A DNA stretch of 64,000 bases from Haliea salexigens DSM 19537. Lineage in GTDB: Bacteria; Pseudomonadota; Gammaproteobacteria; Pseudomonadales; Halieaceae. This document shows, piece after piece, positions 9,301 through 17,810 of the stretch. Location: NCBI RefSeq assembly GCF_000423125.1, contig NZ_AUHJ01000009.1, forward strand, positions 124,001 to 188,000. Direction: 5' to 3'. A program made the translations under genes and the position numbers. Below the pieces are notes generated by a model that did no database searches, was not told the origin of the DNA, and saw only the letters and a list, made by a program, of their open reading frames with translations. The stretch's first letter is position 1, and every line of letters begins with the position of its first letter.

Positions 9301-10911
9301 GTGGCAGACCTTATCCATCAGTTCATCACCCGGGCCGCGCAGGGTCAGGGCTCACGGCCCGCGCTGTTGTTTCGCGATACGGTGCTATCCTATGCAGAGC
9401 TTGCAGAGCAGGTGGAGAACGCGGCCCGCGGCTTGCTCGCAGAAGGGCTCGGCGCCGCGGAACGTGTCGCCATCTATCTACCCAAACAGCCGGAGACCGT
9501 GGTGGGTATTTTTGCCACGGCGGCCGCGGGGGGCTGCTTCGTCCCGGTCAATCCGGTGCTCAAGCCGCGACAGGTGAGCTATATCCTGCGCCACAGTCAG
9601 GCGCGCGTGCTGATCACCTCCGCACAACGCCTGCAACAATTGGCTGCCGAGCTGCCGGCCTGTAGCGATCTGCACACCCTCGTGCTGGTGGACACACTCG
9701 CCGCGGAGCGCCGGGAGACGCTCGCGAGCGAGCTCCGTGGGCTCAACGTGATAGAGTGGCAAGCGCTTCTCGCAGCGCCCGCACGAGCGCCCCATCGGCG
9801 CATCGACACCGACATGACGGCCCTGCTGTACACCTCCGGCAGTACGGGCAACCCGAAGGGTGTCGTGCTTTCACATCGCAACATGGTGGCGGGCGCGCGC
9901 AGTGTGGCCGAGTACCTGGAGAACACAGCGGACGACCGGCTGCTCGCCGTACTACCGCTCAGCTTTGATGCCGGGCTGAGCCAGCTCACCACCGCATTTT
10001 CTGTCGGCGCCTCGGTCGTATTGATGGACTACCTGCTGCCCCGGGACGTGCTGAAAGCAGTAGCGCGCTACGCGGTCACCGGGCTCGCGGCCGTCCCTCC
10101 CCTGTGGAACCAGCTGCTGCAACTGGCGTGGCCCGACGAAGTCGCCGACACCCTGCGCTATGTCACGAACACCGGCGGCGCCATGCCGGTAGCCAGCACG
10201 CGTGCCCTGCAGGACAAACTCCCGCATACGCGCGTGTTCCTCATGTACGGGCTCACCGAGGCCTTCCGCTCAACGTACCTGCCACCGGAACAGGTGCAGC
10301 AGCGGCCGCAATCCATCGGCAAGGCGATTCCGAATGCCGAAATCCTGGTGGTGAACGAGGCCGGTGAACTGTGTGCTGCCAACGAGCCCGGAGAGCTGGT
10401 GCACCGGGGCGCGTTGGTCGCTCTGGGCTACTGGAATGATCCGGAGAAGACAGCCGAACGCTTCCGGCCCGCCCCCGGACAGGACCCGGCACTGCCCCTG
10501 GCGGAAATTGCCGTCTGGTCCGGCGACCAGGTGGTGCGCGATGAGGAGGGCTACCTCTACTTTGTCAGCCGCAAGGACGACATGATCAAAACCTCCGGCT
10601 ACCGGGTCAGCCCCACCGAGGTGGAGGAAGTTGCCTATCTGTCCGGCCTGATTGCCGGGGCCGCGGCACTGGGCCTGCCCCACACGCAACTGGGGCAGGC
10701 TATTGCACTGGTGGTAACACCGGCGGCTCAGGCGAACAGCGAAACGCTGGAGCGCGAGCTGCTGGCCTTGTGCCAGCGCGAACTGCCCAACTTCATGGTC
10801 CCCGCACGGGTTATCGTGCGAGCAGCCCTGCCCCACAACCAGAACGGAAAAATTGACCGGCGCGCATTGAATGCCGAATACGCGAGCCTGTTTCAGGAGC
10901 CAACGGAATGA
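9301..10911 (+). CDS. Acyl-CoA ligase (AMP-forming), exosortase A system-associated
   Basis: ANL-superfamily adenylating enzyme of 536 residues. The AMP-binding P-loop reads LLYTSGSTGNPKG, followed by the A5-type motif MYGLTEAF and the C-terminal YLYFVSRKDDMIKTSGYRVS and NGKID(R) motifs that complete the active site. This family and the PLP decarboxylase that follows form a conserved pair in exosortase A (EPS) loci and are thought to make or activate a substituent of the polysaccharide; the acyl substrate is not known. I chose the GTG at 9301, which has AAGGAG eight bases upstream; an in-frame ATG at 9247 would add 18 residues ahead of the conserved start. The stop overlaps the next gene by four bases (ATGA), showing translational coupling. 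Confidence 0.9.
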   Translation: MADLIHQFITRAAQGQGSRPALLFRDTVLSYAELAEQVENAARGLLAEGLGAAERVAIYLPKQPETVVGIFATAAAGGCFVPVNPVLKPRQVSYILRHSQARVLITSAQRLQQLAAELPACSDLHTLVLVDTLAAERRETLASELRGLNVIEWQALLAAPARAPHRRIDTDMTALLYTSGSTGNPKGVVLSHRNMVAGARSVAEYLENTADDRLLAVLPLSFDAGLSQLTTAFSVGASVVLMDYLLPRDVLKAVARYAVTGLAAVPPLWNQLLQLAWPDEVADTLRYVTNTGGAMPVASTRALQDKLPHTRVFLMYGLTEAFRSTYLPPEQVQQRPQSIGKAIPNAEILVVNEAGELCAANEPGELVHRGALVALGYWNDPEKTAERFRPAPGQDPALPLAEIAVWSGDQVVRDEEGYLYFVSRKDDMIKTSGYRVSPTEVEEVAYLSGLIAGAAALGLPHTQLGQAIALVVTPAAQANSETLERELLALCQRELPNFMVPARVIVRAALPHNQNGKIDRRALNAEYASLFQEPTE

Positions 10912-12179
10912 CCGAACAGCAAAACACATCATCCACCAAACCCCGCGAACGCGGTCGCCCGCAGCATGCGCCCCAGAATCACTTCCCCGTGCGGGACAAC
11001 TGCCTGCAGGTTGGCAATCAACCGGTGACTGAACTCGCCCGTCAGGCGGATGGCAGGCCCTTCTACGCCTATGACCATCGCGTGATGGATGCGCGTGTGG
11101 CGCAACTACGGCAACAACTCCCCAACGCCATTCACTTGCACTATGCGATCAAAGCCAACCCCATGCCTGCCGTCGTGCAGCACATGTCAGGCTTGACCGA
11201 TGGCCTTGATGTGGCCTCTGCCGCCGAACTTGCCACAGCACTGGCCACAGGCATAGACCCGGCAGAGATCAGTTTCGCAGGCCCTGGAAAGTCGCTGGAA
11301 GACCTTCGCGCAGCGGTAAGCGCCGGCGTCATCATCATTCTGGAATCCATGACCGAAATGCAGAGAGTCGCAGATATCGCCACAGAGCTTGCCACAACAC
11401 CGCCTGTTGCCATCCGCGTCAACCCGGATTTCGAGCTCAAGGCCTCTGGCATGAAAATGGGCGGCGGCCCGAAGCCGTTCGGCATTGATGCGGAACAGGT
11501 ACCTGACGCCATGGCGCGTGCAGACGCGCTGGGACTCGATCTTGTCGGGGTACATATTTTCAGTGGCTCACAGAACCTCCGGCCCGAGGCGCTCATCGAG
11601 GCGCATGACAAAACCTTTGAGCTCGCGCTACGGCTGGCCGCGCAGGCACCGAAGCCTTTCCGCTGGCTCAATATCGGGGGCGGTTTTGGCGTGCCTTACT
11701 TTCCCGGGGAAGAATCCCTCGACTTGGCGCCCGTGGTACAGAACCTGCAAAATCGTGTGGATGAAGCCCTGCGGCAACTCCCGGACGTAGAACTCGTCAT
11801 GGAACTGGGTCGCTACCTCGTGGCTGAGGCCGGGATCTACGTTTGTACGGTCAGCGACAAAAAAGTATCACGCGGCCAGACGTTCCTGATCACCAACGGC
11901 GGCTTGCATCACCATCTGGCAGCCTCCGGGAACTTCGGTCAGGTGGTCCGCAAGAACTACCCGGTATGTATTGGGAATCGAGTGATCAGCAGGGAGCAGG
12001 AGACGGTGACTATCGTCGGCCCACTGTGCACGCCGCTGGACCTGCTCGGAGAGCGCATGCCGTTACCGACAGCCGACATTGGTGACCTTGTGGTGTTGTT
12101 CCAGTCCGGTGCATACGGATATACCGCCAGCCCGCACCTGTTCCTCAGTCACCCACAACCTCTGGAATTCTTCGTTTAG
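10908..12179 (+). CDS. PLP-dependent decarboxylase, exosortase A system-associated
   Basis: A 423-residue fold-type III enzyme related to diaminopimelate/ornithine decarboxylase (LysA group). The PLP lysine is in HLHYAIKANPMP, the phosphate-binding glycine stretch in WLNIGGGFG, and the dimer-interface Cys motif region near GPLCTPLDLL. In exosortase loci this protein is always the neighbour of the AMP-forming ligase, and the four-base overlap with that gene here supports a shared reaction. Amino-acid decarboxylation is expected from the family; the true substrate is not established. The gene is followed by a 146-base gap before the sugar transferase. Confidence 0.9.
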   Translation: MTEQQNTSSTKPRERGRPQHAPQNHFPVRDNCLQVGNQPVTELARQADGRPFYAYDHRVMDARVAQLRQQLPNAIHLHYAIKANPMPAVVQHMSGLTDGLDVASAAELATALATGIDPAEISFAGPGKSLEDLRAAVSAGVIIILESMTEMQRVADIATELATTPPVAIRVNPDFELKASGMKMGGGPKPFGIDAEQVPDAMARADALGLDLVGVHIFSGSQNLRPEALIEAHDKTFELALRLAAQAPKPFRWLNIGGGFGVPYFPGEESLDLAPVVQNLQNRVDEALRQLPDVELVMELGRYLVAEAGIYVCTVSDKKVSRGQTFLITNGGLHHHLAASGNFGQVVRKNYPVCIGNRVISREQETVTIVGPLCTPLDLLGERMPLPTADIGDLVVLFQSGAYGYTASPHLFLSHPQPLEFFV

Positions 12180-12200
12180 TGGTTGCGGATCTGAGAACCT

Positions 12201-12217
12201 TGTCACAAACTGTCACA
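12201..12217. repeat. Tandem TGTCACA repeat with 10-base period upstream of the sugar transferase
   Basis: TGTCACA occurs twice, exactly ten bases apart (12201-12207 and 12211-12217), about 110 bases before the start codon of the EPS sugar transferase. Copies in phase on one face of the helix would suit a bound regulator. A weak GG-N10-GC pair (12261-12274, CTGG then GC without the usual T) lies between the repeats and the gene. No strong sigma-70 promoter stands out in this gap. Confidence 0.3.
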
Positions 12218-12325
12218 TTCCTTCTGTACTAATAGCGTTAGCTACTAGAGTTTATAGGCTGGTATAAGCGGCGCCCGTAAACCACGCGACAGCGCACAAG
12301 CAAAGTACACTGGGAACTGGCCATC

Positions 12326-13747
12326 ATGTTAGCGAGCAGCCTGTTGGGAACCCGACGCGTTTTTAAACATCACGTTCATGTCGCCTATTACTGGCTGGCA
12401 CTGCTTGATGCCGCCCTTTTCACGGGCGCCTGCTATCTGGGGACTTTGCTGTATTTCCTGCGCGACCAGGCCCTACTGGATTCCCACCTGCAAACCCTGC
12501 TGCCGCGTGCCCTGGTGTTTGCACTCACCACGGTGCTGGCGATGACCGCACTGGGGTTGTATCAACCACGCCTGCGCGAGGGGCTCAACGGCATTATGTT
12601 GCGCGTTGCCGGTTCCTTTGTGCTGGTGACTATCGCCATGGCAGCCATGTTCTACCTCGTACCCTCGCTGCACCTGTGGCGCGGTGTACTGGCTTACTCC
12701 TCCGCCATTGCGTTCACTTCGTGTCTCATTACCCGCGTGATCTTCGCCAACACCGTGGAACTGGAGCAGTTCAAGCGCCGGGTTCTCGTACTCGGCAGCG
12801 GCCAGCGCGCCGCCAATATCGCCGAGCGCATGCGCCGCAAAAGCGACCGACGCGGTTTTCGTATTGCCGGCTACGTGCGCGCCGACAGTGAACAGACGCT
12901 GGTGGAAACGGGAAACGTGTTCACCCCCGACGAGCCGTTGCACGAGTACGCTCTGGCACATGACATCCGCCAGATTGTGGTCGCGCTGGACAACCCCGCG
13001 GCGCTGCCCGCTGACGAGCTTATGCACTGCCGTACGTCGGGCATCGAGGTCGTCAACATTCTCGACTTCTTCGAACAGGAAGCGAGCAAGGTGTTGGTTG
13101 AGGAAGCCCCCCGCGAGTGGTTCATCTACTCGGACGGCTTCGCCGCCGGCGGCTCATCCAACAAAGGCAAGCGCATGCTCGATATGTTGGCCGCGTTTGT
13201 GTTGCTGTTTGGCACCTGGCCGCTGATGCTCGTCACCATTGTCGCCATCAAACTCGAAGACGGACTGCACGCCCCGGTGATCTTCCGCCAGAAACGTGTG
13301 GGACTCAACGGTCGCGTGTTTGATGTGCTGAAGTTCCGCAGCATGAGCGTGGACGCCGAAAGTGATGGCAAGGCACGCTGGGCAACCACCAATGACAGCC
13401 GGATCACGCGCGTCGGCCATGTGATCCGCAAGCTGCGCATCGATGAATTGCCACAGATCCTGAACGTGCTGGTGGGCGATATGTCTCTGGTAGGTCCGCG
13501 ACCGGAAAGGCCCGAATTCGTGCGCGAATTGTCCGAGAGCATACCCTTCTTCGACAAGCGGCACTGCGTGAAACCCGGGATCACCGGCTGGGCGCAACTG
13601 AACTACCCCTACGGCGCTTCCAAGCGCGATGCGCTGCACAAGCTGGAATACGATCTCTACTACGTGAAAAACAGAAGCCTCTTCCTCGACTGCCTGGTGT
13701 TATTACAAACCACAGAAGTCATTCTGTTTGGCAAGGGTGCCCGCTAG
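12326..13747 (+). CDS. XrtA/PEP-CTERM system undecaprenyl-phosphate sugar transferase (EpsB-like)
   Basis: Polyisoprenyl-phosphate hexose-1-phosphate transferase of 473 residues that starts polysaccharide repeat-unit assembly on the inner membrane. An N-terminal bundle of about four membrane segments (residues 15-130) is followed by a CoA-binding-like Rossmann region (RRVLVLGSGQRA onward), another membrane helix near 285-305 and the C-terminal catalytic domain with LKFRSM, DELPQILNVLVGDMSLVGPRPE and KPGITGWAQLNY. These are the hallmarks of the exosortase-associated PNPT/PHPT family. The start ATG has GGGAACTGG just upstream. It ends 250 bases before the next gene, with a sigma-54 promoter in between. 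Confidence 0.93.
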   Translation: MLASSLLGTRRVFKHHVHVAYYWLALLDAALFTGACYLGTLLYFLRDQALLDSHLQTLLPRALVFALTTVLAMTALGLYQPRLREGLNGIMLRVAGSFVLVTIAMAAMFYLVPSLHLWRGVLAYSSAIAFTSCLITRVIFANTVELEQFKRRVLVLGSGQRAANIAERMRRKSDRRGFRIAGYVRADSEQTLVETGNVFTPDEPLHEYALAHDIRQIVVALDNPAALPADELMHCRTSGIEVVNILDFFEQEASKVLVEEAPREWFIYSDGFAAGGSSNKGKRMLDMLAAFVLLFGTWPLMLVTIVAIKLEDGLHAPVIFRQKRVGLNGRVFDVLKFRSMSVDAESDGKARWATTNDSRITRVGHVIRKLRIDELPQILNVLVGDMSLVGPRPERPEFVRELSESIPFFDKRHCVKPGITGWAQLNYPYGASKRDALHKLEYDLYYVKNRSLFLDCLVLLQTTEVILFGKGAR

Positions 13748-13811
13748 GGTCCACGCTCTCGCAGCGCGGCCATCTTCACCCGCGTTTTGTGACGTCTGCA
13801 TTACCCAAATG

Positions 13812-13833
13812 TGTCAGGTTTTTTAATTCTACA
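13812..13833. promoter_or_regulatory. Candidate activator site (TGTC...TACA with central T-tract)
   Basis: TGTCAGG, a run of six T and then TACA lie 72 bases upstream of the -24 element of the sigma-54 promoter at 13903, a normal distance for an NtrC-type enhancer. Read on the same strand, the site at 21865-21881 is TGTCGG, a T-run and TTTACA, so the two look related. Assignment to PrsR is inference. Confidence 0.35.
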
Positions 13834-13902
13834 GCCTGCGGTTTCGCTTGAGCTGCTCCCCGGCATTAGGTAACCTCTTGATATCGAATACGTCTATCCT
13901 TG

Positions 13903-13919
13903 TTGGTGCGTAAATTGCA
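13903..13919 (+). promoter_or_regulatory. Sigma-54 (-24/-12) promoter
   Basis: TTGGTGCGTAAATTGCA matches the consensus YTGGCACGRNNNTTGCW at all but three specified positions and has the invariant GG (13905-13906) and GC (13917-13918) exactly ten bases apart. Transcription should start near 13930, about 68 bases before the small membrane protein gene. PrsR, encoded in the window, is the likely activator. Confidence 0.8.
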
Positions 13920-13997
13920 ATCAGAATAACAACTTAGCGGTTAACAGACTTTAGTTGGCTGCTTCAGGCCAGCAACGTGAGGGGGAGTGAGCGGGGA

Positions 13998-14279
13998 ATG
14001 AATACAGTACTGACAATTATCGCGATACTGGGACTGGGTGCCCTGCTCGTGTCCGTCGTGCTTTTCACCATGGCCGCCCGGCGCTACGTCTCCGACGATG
14101 AACCCGAACACATCTCCCTGGTACCCAACACGGGCCGGGATCACCAGCCACGCAATCGCGGCGACCGTCGTCAGACCAATGCGCCCACCTTGTTTCCCAT
14201 TACCGTCAACGGTGAATTGATCACCCGCGAGCGCCGCCAGATCGCCGATCGCAGGCAGCAACCCCGACAATACGGCTGA
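13998..14279 (+). CDS. Small single-span membrane protein
   Basis: 93 residues: one membrane helix (about residues 3-26, VLTIIAILGLGALLVSVVLF) followed by a charged, arginine-rich tail that contains FPITVNGELITRERRQIADRR. I do not recognise a named domain. The start at 13998 has GGGGGAG and GGGG upstream. It is the first gene after a strong sigma-54 promoter and lies eight bases before the TPR gene, so it belongs to the polysaccharide locus transcript. A scaffold or assembly role at the inner membrane is possible but cannot be shown. Confidence 0.72.
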   Translation: MNTVLTIIAILGLGALLVSVVLFTMAARRYVSDDEPEHISLVPNTGRDHQPRNRGDRRQTNAPTLFPITVNGELITRERRQIADRRQQPRQYG

Positions 14280-14287
14280 GCTCCCTC

Positions 14288-16093
14288 TTGCGCATCCTGT
14301 CCTGCCTGGCTCTCGTTGCCCTATTCGCTGCGCCCGTTCATGCCGCCCCGGTAACACCGGAAACCCCCGCACCTATCGGCTCCCTGTTTGCCACCGACAT
14401 TCTCCAGGCTGAATTACTGGCGCATCTCGATGCCGGCGAGTATGCCCAGGTTTTGCAGAAAACCGCCGCACACGATGGCTCACTGGACGCGACCAGCCGC
14501 GGTTTGCGCATTGCGGCACAGGTATACTCCGGTGACTTGGCGGCAGCGGAGTCCGGCCTGGCGACCTTCGGACCCGGTGAAAGACTCCCGGTGCCAGCGG
14601 CATGGGCGATTGCAGAGGCCTATCTCGCGGCGGGTTACCCTGAACTTGCCGGCTACAGCACTCAGTTGGGTTTGATGGAGCAGTTTGACTCCAGCCACCT
14701 GTTGTTCCTCATGGGTAGACTACAACTGCAGGCAGGACGCAGCCACGAAGCAGCCCGCTATCTCCAGGCAGCGGCCGCATTGCCTGCCAGTGCGCAGGAG
14801 TCTTTCGACCGCGACCGGCTGCGGGACACGACGGCCAACCTGCTGCTCACGCTGAACCAACCCGCAGAGGCTCTCGCCCTGTTCAATGCTGACACCACGG
14901 CACCTGTACCCGCTACAACCCCGGTGTACGCCATCGCCAGCGCTCGCAGTATGGCGAGTGACGGTCGATTTGAGGCCGCGGATAGTGCAGTGGCGACTGA
15001 TATTCGCGGCTACTCGCGCGAGCTGGCGGTGACACGCGCCCAGATCAAGGTTCTTGCCGGGCAGCCTGAAGTGGCGCTGGCGCTGATGGATGCACCAACG
15101 CTGGGTACCGCGGATGCCGCCATACTGCTCACGCGCTCGCTGGCCCACATGGCCATGAGCCAACCCGACGCGGCAGCCCAAGCCCTGCAACCACTGGGTC
15201 CGGCCGCTACCCTGCCTCCCGCACTGCAACCCGGTATGGCGATGATCGCTCTCGGCCAGGGCGATGTAGACGCGGTTCTGGCGGCCATGCAGCGCGCCCC
15301 ATTACCCCTGTCTGAACTCGCGCGGCTGCCGGCACTACCGGACCACCTGCAAAACACCGATTTGGCGGCGCCCCTGGCCCTCGCCTACTTCGCCTTTGAC
15401 CAGGGCTACCACCGCCAATCTCTGGAGCTGCTCGACCAGGCCCTGCAAGAATGGCCGGAGCACCCACTGCTCCTGTTGCTGCGTGCGGAAAACCTGCGGC
15501 AAATGGGTCACTACACGGCAACAGCCGCTGCACTGGAAGACGCCCTGCACGTACTTCCCGGCAGCGCTGCCCTGCGCCTGTTGCTGGCCACGGCGCAGGA
15601 GGCCGGCGGCGATGATGAAGCTGCCCTCACAAGCTACCGCACCATTATTGAGGCGCACCCCGATTTTGTTCTGGCGCAACTGGCACTGACACGCTTGTAC
15701 ACAGAACGCGGTGAGCACGAGCGGGCGCAAGGTGCTTGCGAGTGGGCATTGAACTTCAAGCCTGACTCTCCCGCATTGCTGGCTGCCCTGGCCTGGGCGC
15801 TGGCCGAACAGGGCAAGGCGGAGGAATCGAGGGCGACTCTGCGCGCGCTGCAGCGCGTTGCCGGCAGCTCCGCGCAGGCCACGACCAGCCACATCAACGG
15901 CTATCTGGCACTGCAGGCAGGCGACCTCCAGGCCGCAGCCACGAGTCTATACAGCACGCTGCGCCTGGGCACACTGGAACCACGGCTGCTGCAACACCTC
16001 ACCCGCCTGCACGAGGAAATGGGCCATCCCCAGGCAGCGAACAACCTGGCACGGCAGACGCAGCTACTGGCGCGCCACGGGGCGCCGCGCTAA
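14288..16093 (+). CDS. Exported tetratricopeptide-repeat protein
   Basis: 601 residues with a signal peptide (ILSCLALVALFAAPVHA) and then helical repeat sequence to the end. Clear TPR units appear in the second half (for example LALAYFAFDQGYHRQSLELLDQAL, AALRLLLATAQEAGG and FVLAQLALTRLYTERGEHERA), while the first half is more degenerate. Proteins of this sort in exosortase loci are thought to organise polysaccharide or PEP-CTERM protein export in the periplasm. The start is a TTG at 14288 with only a weak ribosome site; it is preferred because the signal peptide begins there and the gene follows the previous stop by eight bases. The last 30 bases overlap the convergent lnt gene. Confidence 0.82.
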   Translation: MRILSCLALVALFAAPVHAAPVTPETPAPIGSLFATDILQAELLAHLDAGEYAQVLQKTAAHDGSLDATSRGLRIAAQVYSGDLAAAESGLATFGPGERLPVPAAWAIAEAYLAAGYPELAGYSTQLGLMEQFDSSHLLFLMGRLQLQAGRSHEAARYLQAAAALPASAQESFDRDRLRDTTANLLLTLNQPAEALALFNADTTAPVPATTPVYAIASARSMASDGRFEAADSAVATDIRGYSRELAVTRAQIKVLAGQPEVALALMDAPTLGTADAAILLTRSLAHMAMSQPDAAAQALQPLGPAATLPPALQPGMAMIALGQGDVDAVLAAMQRAPLPLSELARLPALPDHLQNTDLAAPLALAYFAFDQGYHRQSLELLDQALQEWPEHPLLLLLRAENLRQMGHYTATAAALEDALHVLPGSAALRLLLATAQEAGGDDEAALTSYRTIIEAHPDFVLAQLALTRLYTERGEHERAQGACEWALNFKPDSPALLAALAWALAEQGKAEESRATLRALQRVAGSSAQATTSHINGYLALQAGDLQAAATSLYSTLRLGTLEPRLLQHLTRLHEEMGHPQAANNLARQTQLLARHGAPR

Positions 16094-17605
16094 GCGCCAT
16101 ACCAACCACACACCCCACACAAGCCATAGCATGAACGCGGTCCGTGCAAGCTGGAATCCGTGGAGCGTAAACCAGGTCTGCTCCTGCAACGGTGTGACCA
16201 GCGCCTGCACTATGCCGGTGGTGGCCGGCTCCGAAGCCACAACGACTTTGCCCGTGGGTGAGATGAACAACGACGAACCGACATTGGCGCTGCGCACGAC
16301 AAATCGGCGATTTTCTATCGCTCGCAACACCAGGTGCGGCATCGGAATGGAATAGGCTCGTTGCAACGGGCCAAACGCCGCCTCGTCGTTGGACATGTTC
16401 ACGAGCAACTCCGCACCGGCGTGAGTCAGCGCGCGGACATGCTGCGGGAAAAAGGCCTCCCAGCAGATGAAAACCCCGAGCTGCAGTGCGCCCGCATCAA
16501 GCGGCCCGCTACTGTCTCCCGGCGCCATTCGCGATGGCCACCACTCCCGCAAACGCTCCGGCAGCCACCGCTCCAGCGGATTGTGTTCGGCGCCCGGCAC
16601 CAACAGCACCTTGTGGTATTCCTCGGCGATATAGCCGGAAACAGGAACCAGAAAGGCGGCGTTCAATAACTGAGGTGCTCCCGAGGCGGTAAGGGTCATG
16701 GAGTAAGCACCCACCAGTACAGGCGTGCCTGTGTCCGCAGCAGCCTGCGATAACGCCTGCATAATGTCCCGGTACTCCGTGGAGCGCAGCCAGAGTGGCA
16801 GACTGGTCTCAGGCCATACGGTCAGGGCGGCCGCACCGGACGCATCCGCAGCGTCTCGAGTAACGCGGTTGAAATTGTCGAACATGCGCCGTGTTGCGGC
16901 TTCATCGTGTTTTTCTTCGATCGTCACAGCGGTGTGCAGGGCACGCACCGGCACCCCAGGCACCGCCTCAGTGGCGCTGACCACCGCCGCCTGACGCCAG
17001 ATGCCGTACCCGAGCACCAGCGCGCTCAGGCACGCAGTGAGCACCCACCAGGATACCCTGCCTGCACCGCGCGCCTGCCAGCACTGCGCAGCCAACACGT
17101 TCACGACCATAATGCCGAAGCTGATGCCGAAGACCCCAGCAACGTCGGCCGTTTGCAGCAACAACGGCACCTGCCACAGGTAATACCCCAGCGCATAGGA
17201 TGGCAAGCCGAGCCACAGGTCGGAGCCCAGCACCTCAATCGCCGTCCAGCTTAACGCCGTCCACAACAACAAGCAGAAGCCCCGCAGGCCTGCACCAACA
17301 GCCACCCACACCGCGAGCCCAAGCATCGCCGGCATCAGCGCGAAACCGGCCAACACAGGGAGCAGCCACAGGGGCTTGAACTCGACCAACCAGTAAAAAT
17401 GGGAGGCTGCGTAGCAGAGTCCGACCAGATATCCACCCAGCAGAACCCGCCAGAACCTGCGCGGCTGTACGGGGTTGGCAGACGAGCCGGAATCATGCCA
17501 GAAGCCTGTCAAGGCGGGTGCCAGCGCGACGAAAACCAGCGGCCATGCACTCAGCAGCGGTGACGCCAGAATCATCAGCACACCGGAAAAAATGTATCTG
17601 ATCAC
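16064..17605 (-). CDS. lnt: Apolipoprotein N-acyltransferase Lnt
   Basis: Inner-membrane enzyme that adds the third acyl chain to lipoproteins. The 513-residue product has an N-terminal set of membrane helices (about residues 1-200), a periplasmic nitrilase-like domain and a C-terminal membrane helix. The nitrilase triad is visible as Glu in TVWPETSLPL, Lys in EEYHKVLLVPGAEH and Cys in LGVFICWEAFFP. The GTG at 17605 is preferred over the in-frame start 18 codons upstream because GGGAGCAG sits just before it and the membrane segment follows at once. No corC/hlyC-type gene is next to it, unlike in many Gammaproteobacteria; here it lies at the edge of the EPS region, convergent with the TPR gene. 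Confidence 0.92.
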   Translation of the reverse strand: MIRYIFSGVLMILASPLLSAWPLVFVALAPALTGFWHDSGSSANPVQPRRFWRVLLGGYLVGLCYAASHFYWLVEFKPLWLLPVLAGFALMPAMLGLAVWVAVGAGLRGFCLLLWTALSWTAIEVLGSDLWLGLPSYALGYYLWQVPLLLQTADVAGVFGISFGIMVVNVLAAQCWQARGAGRVSWWVLTACLSALVLGYGIWRQAAVVSATEAVPGVPVRALHTAVTIEEKHDEAATRRMFDNFNRVTRDAADASGAAALTVWPETSLPLWLRSTEYRDIMQALSQAAADTGTPVLVGAYSMTLTASGAPQLLNAAFLVPVSGYIAEEYHKVLLVPGAEHNPLERWLPERLREWWPSRMAPGDSSGPLDAGALQLGVFICWEAFFPQHVRALTHAGAELLVNMSNDEAAFGPLQRAYSIPMPHLVLRAIENRRFVVRSANVGSSLFISPTGKVVVASEPATTGIVQALVTPLQEQTWFTLHGFQLARTAFMLWLVWGVWLVWRLARRPVARQ

Positions 17606-17810
17606 CCTGCTCCCACTCTCTGCTGCAACCTGCGCACGTTCTTCATTATACGGTCCCACTCACGCTGCAAGCCAGCCGCGCTGCGGGCGATGCCAAGACT
17701 TCCTGACGACGCGCGCGTAATGCCACAGCGACGTCCGCCACAAACCGGCTTTTCCCACAGGTTTCAGAAGACAGTTACCCGCAGAACACCTAAGCTTTGT
17801 TTGGAGCAAA

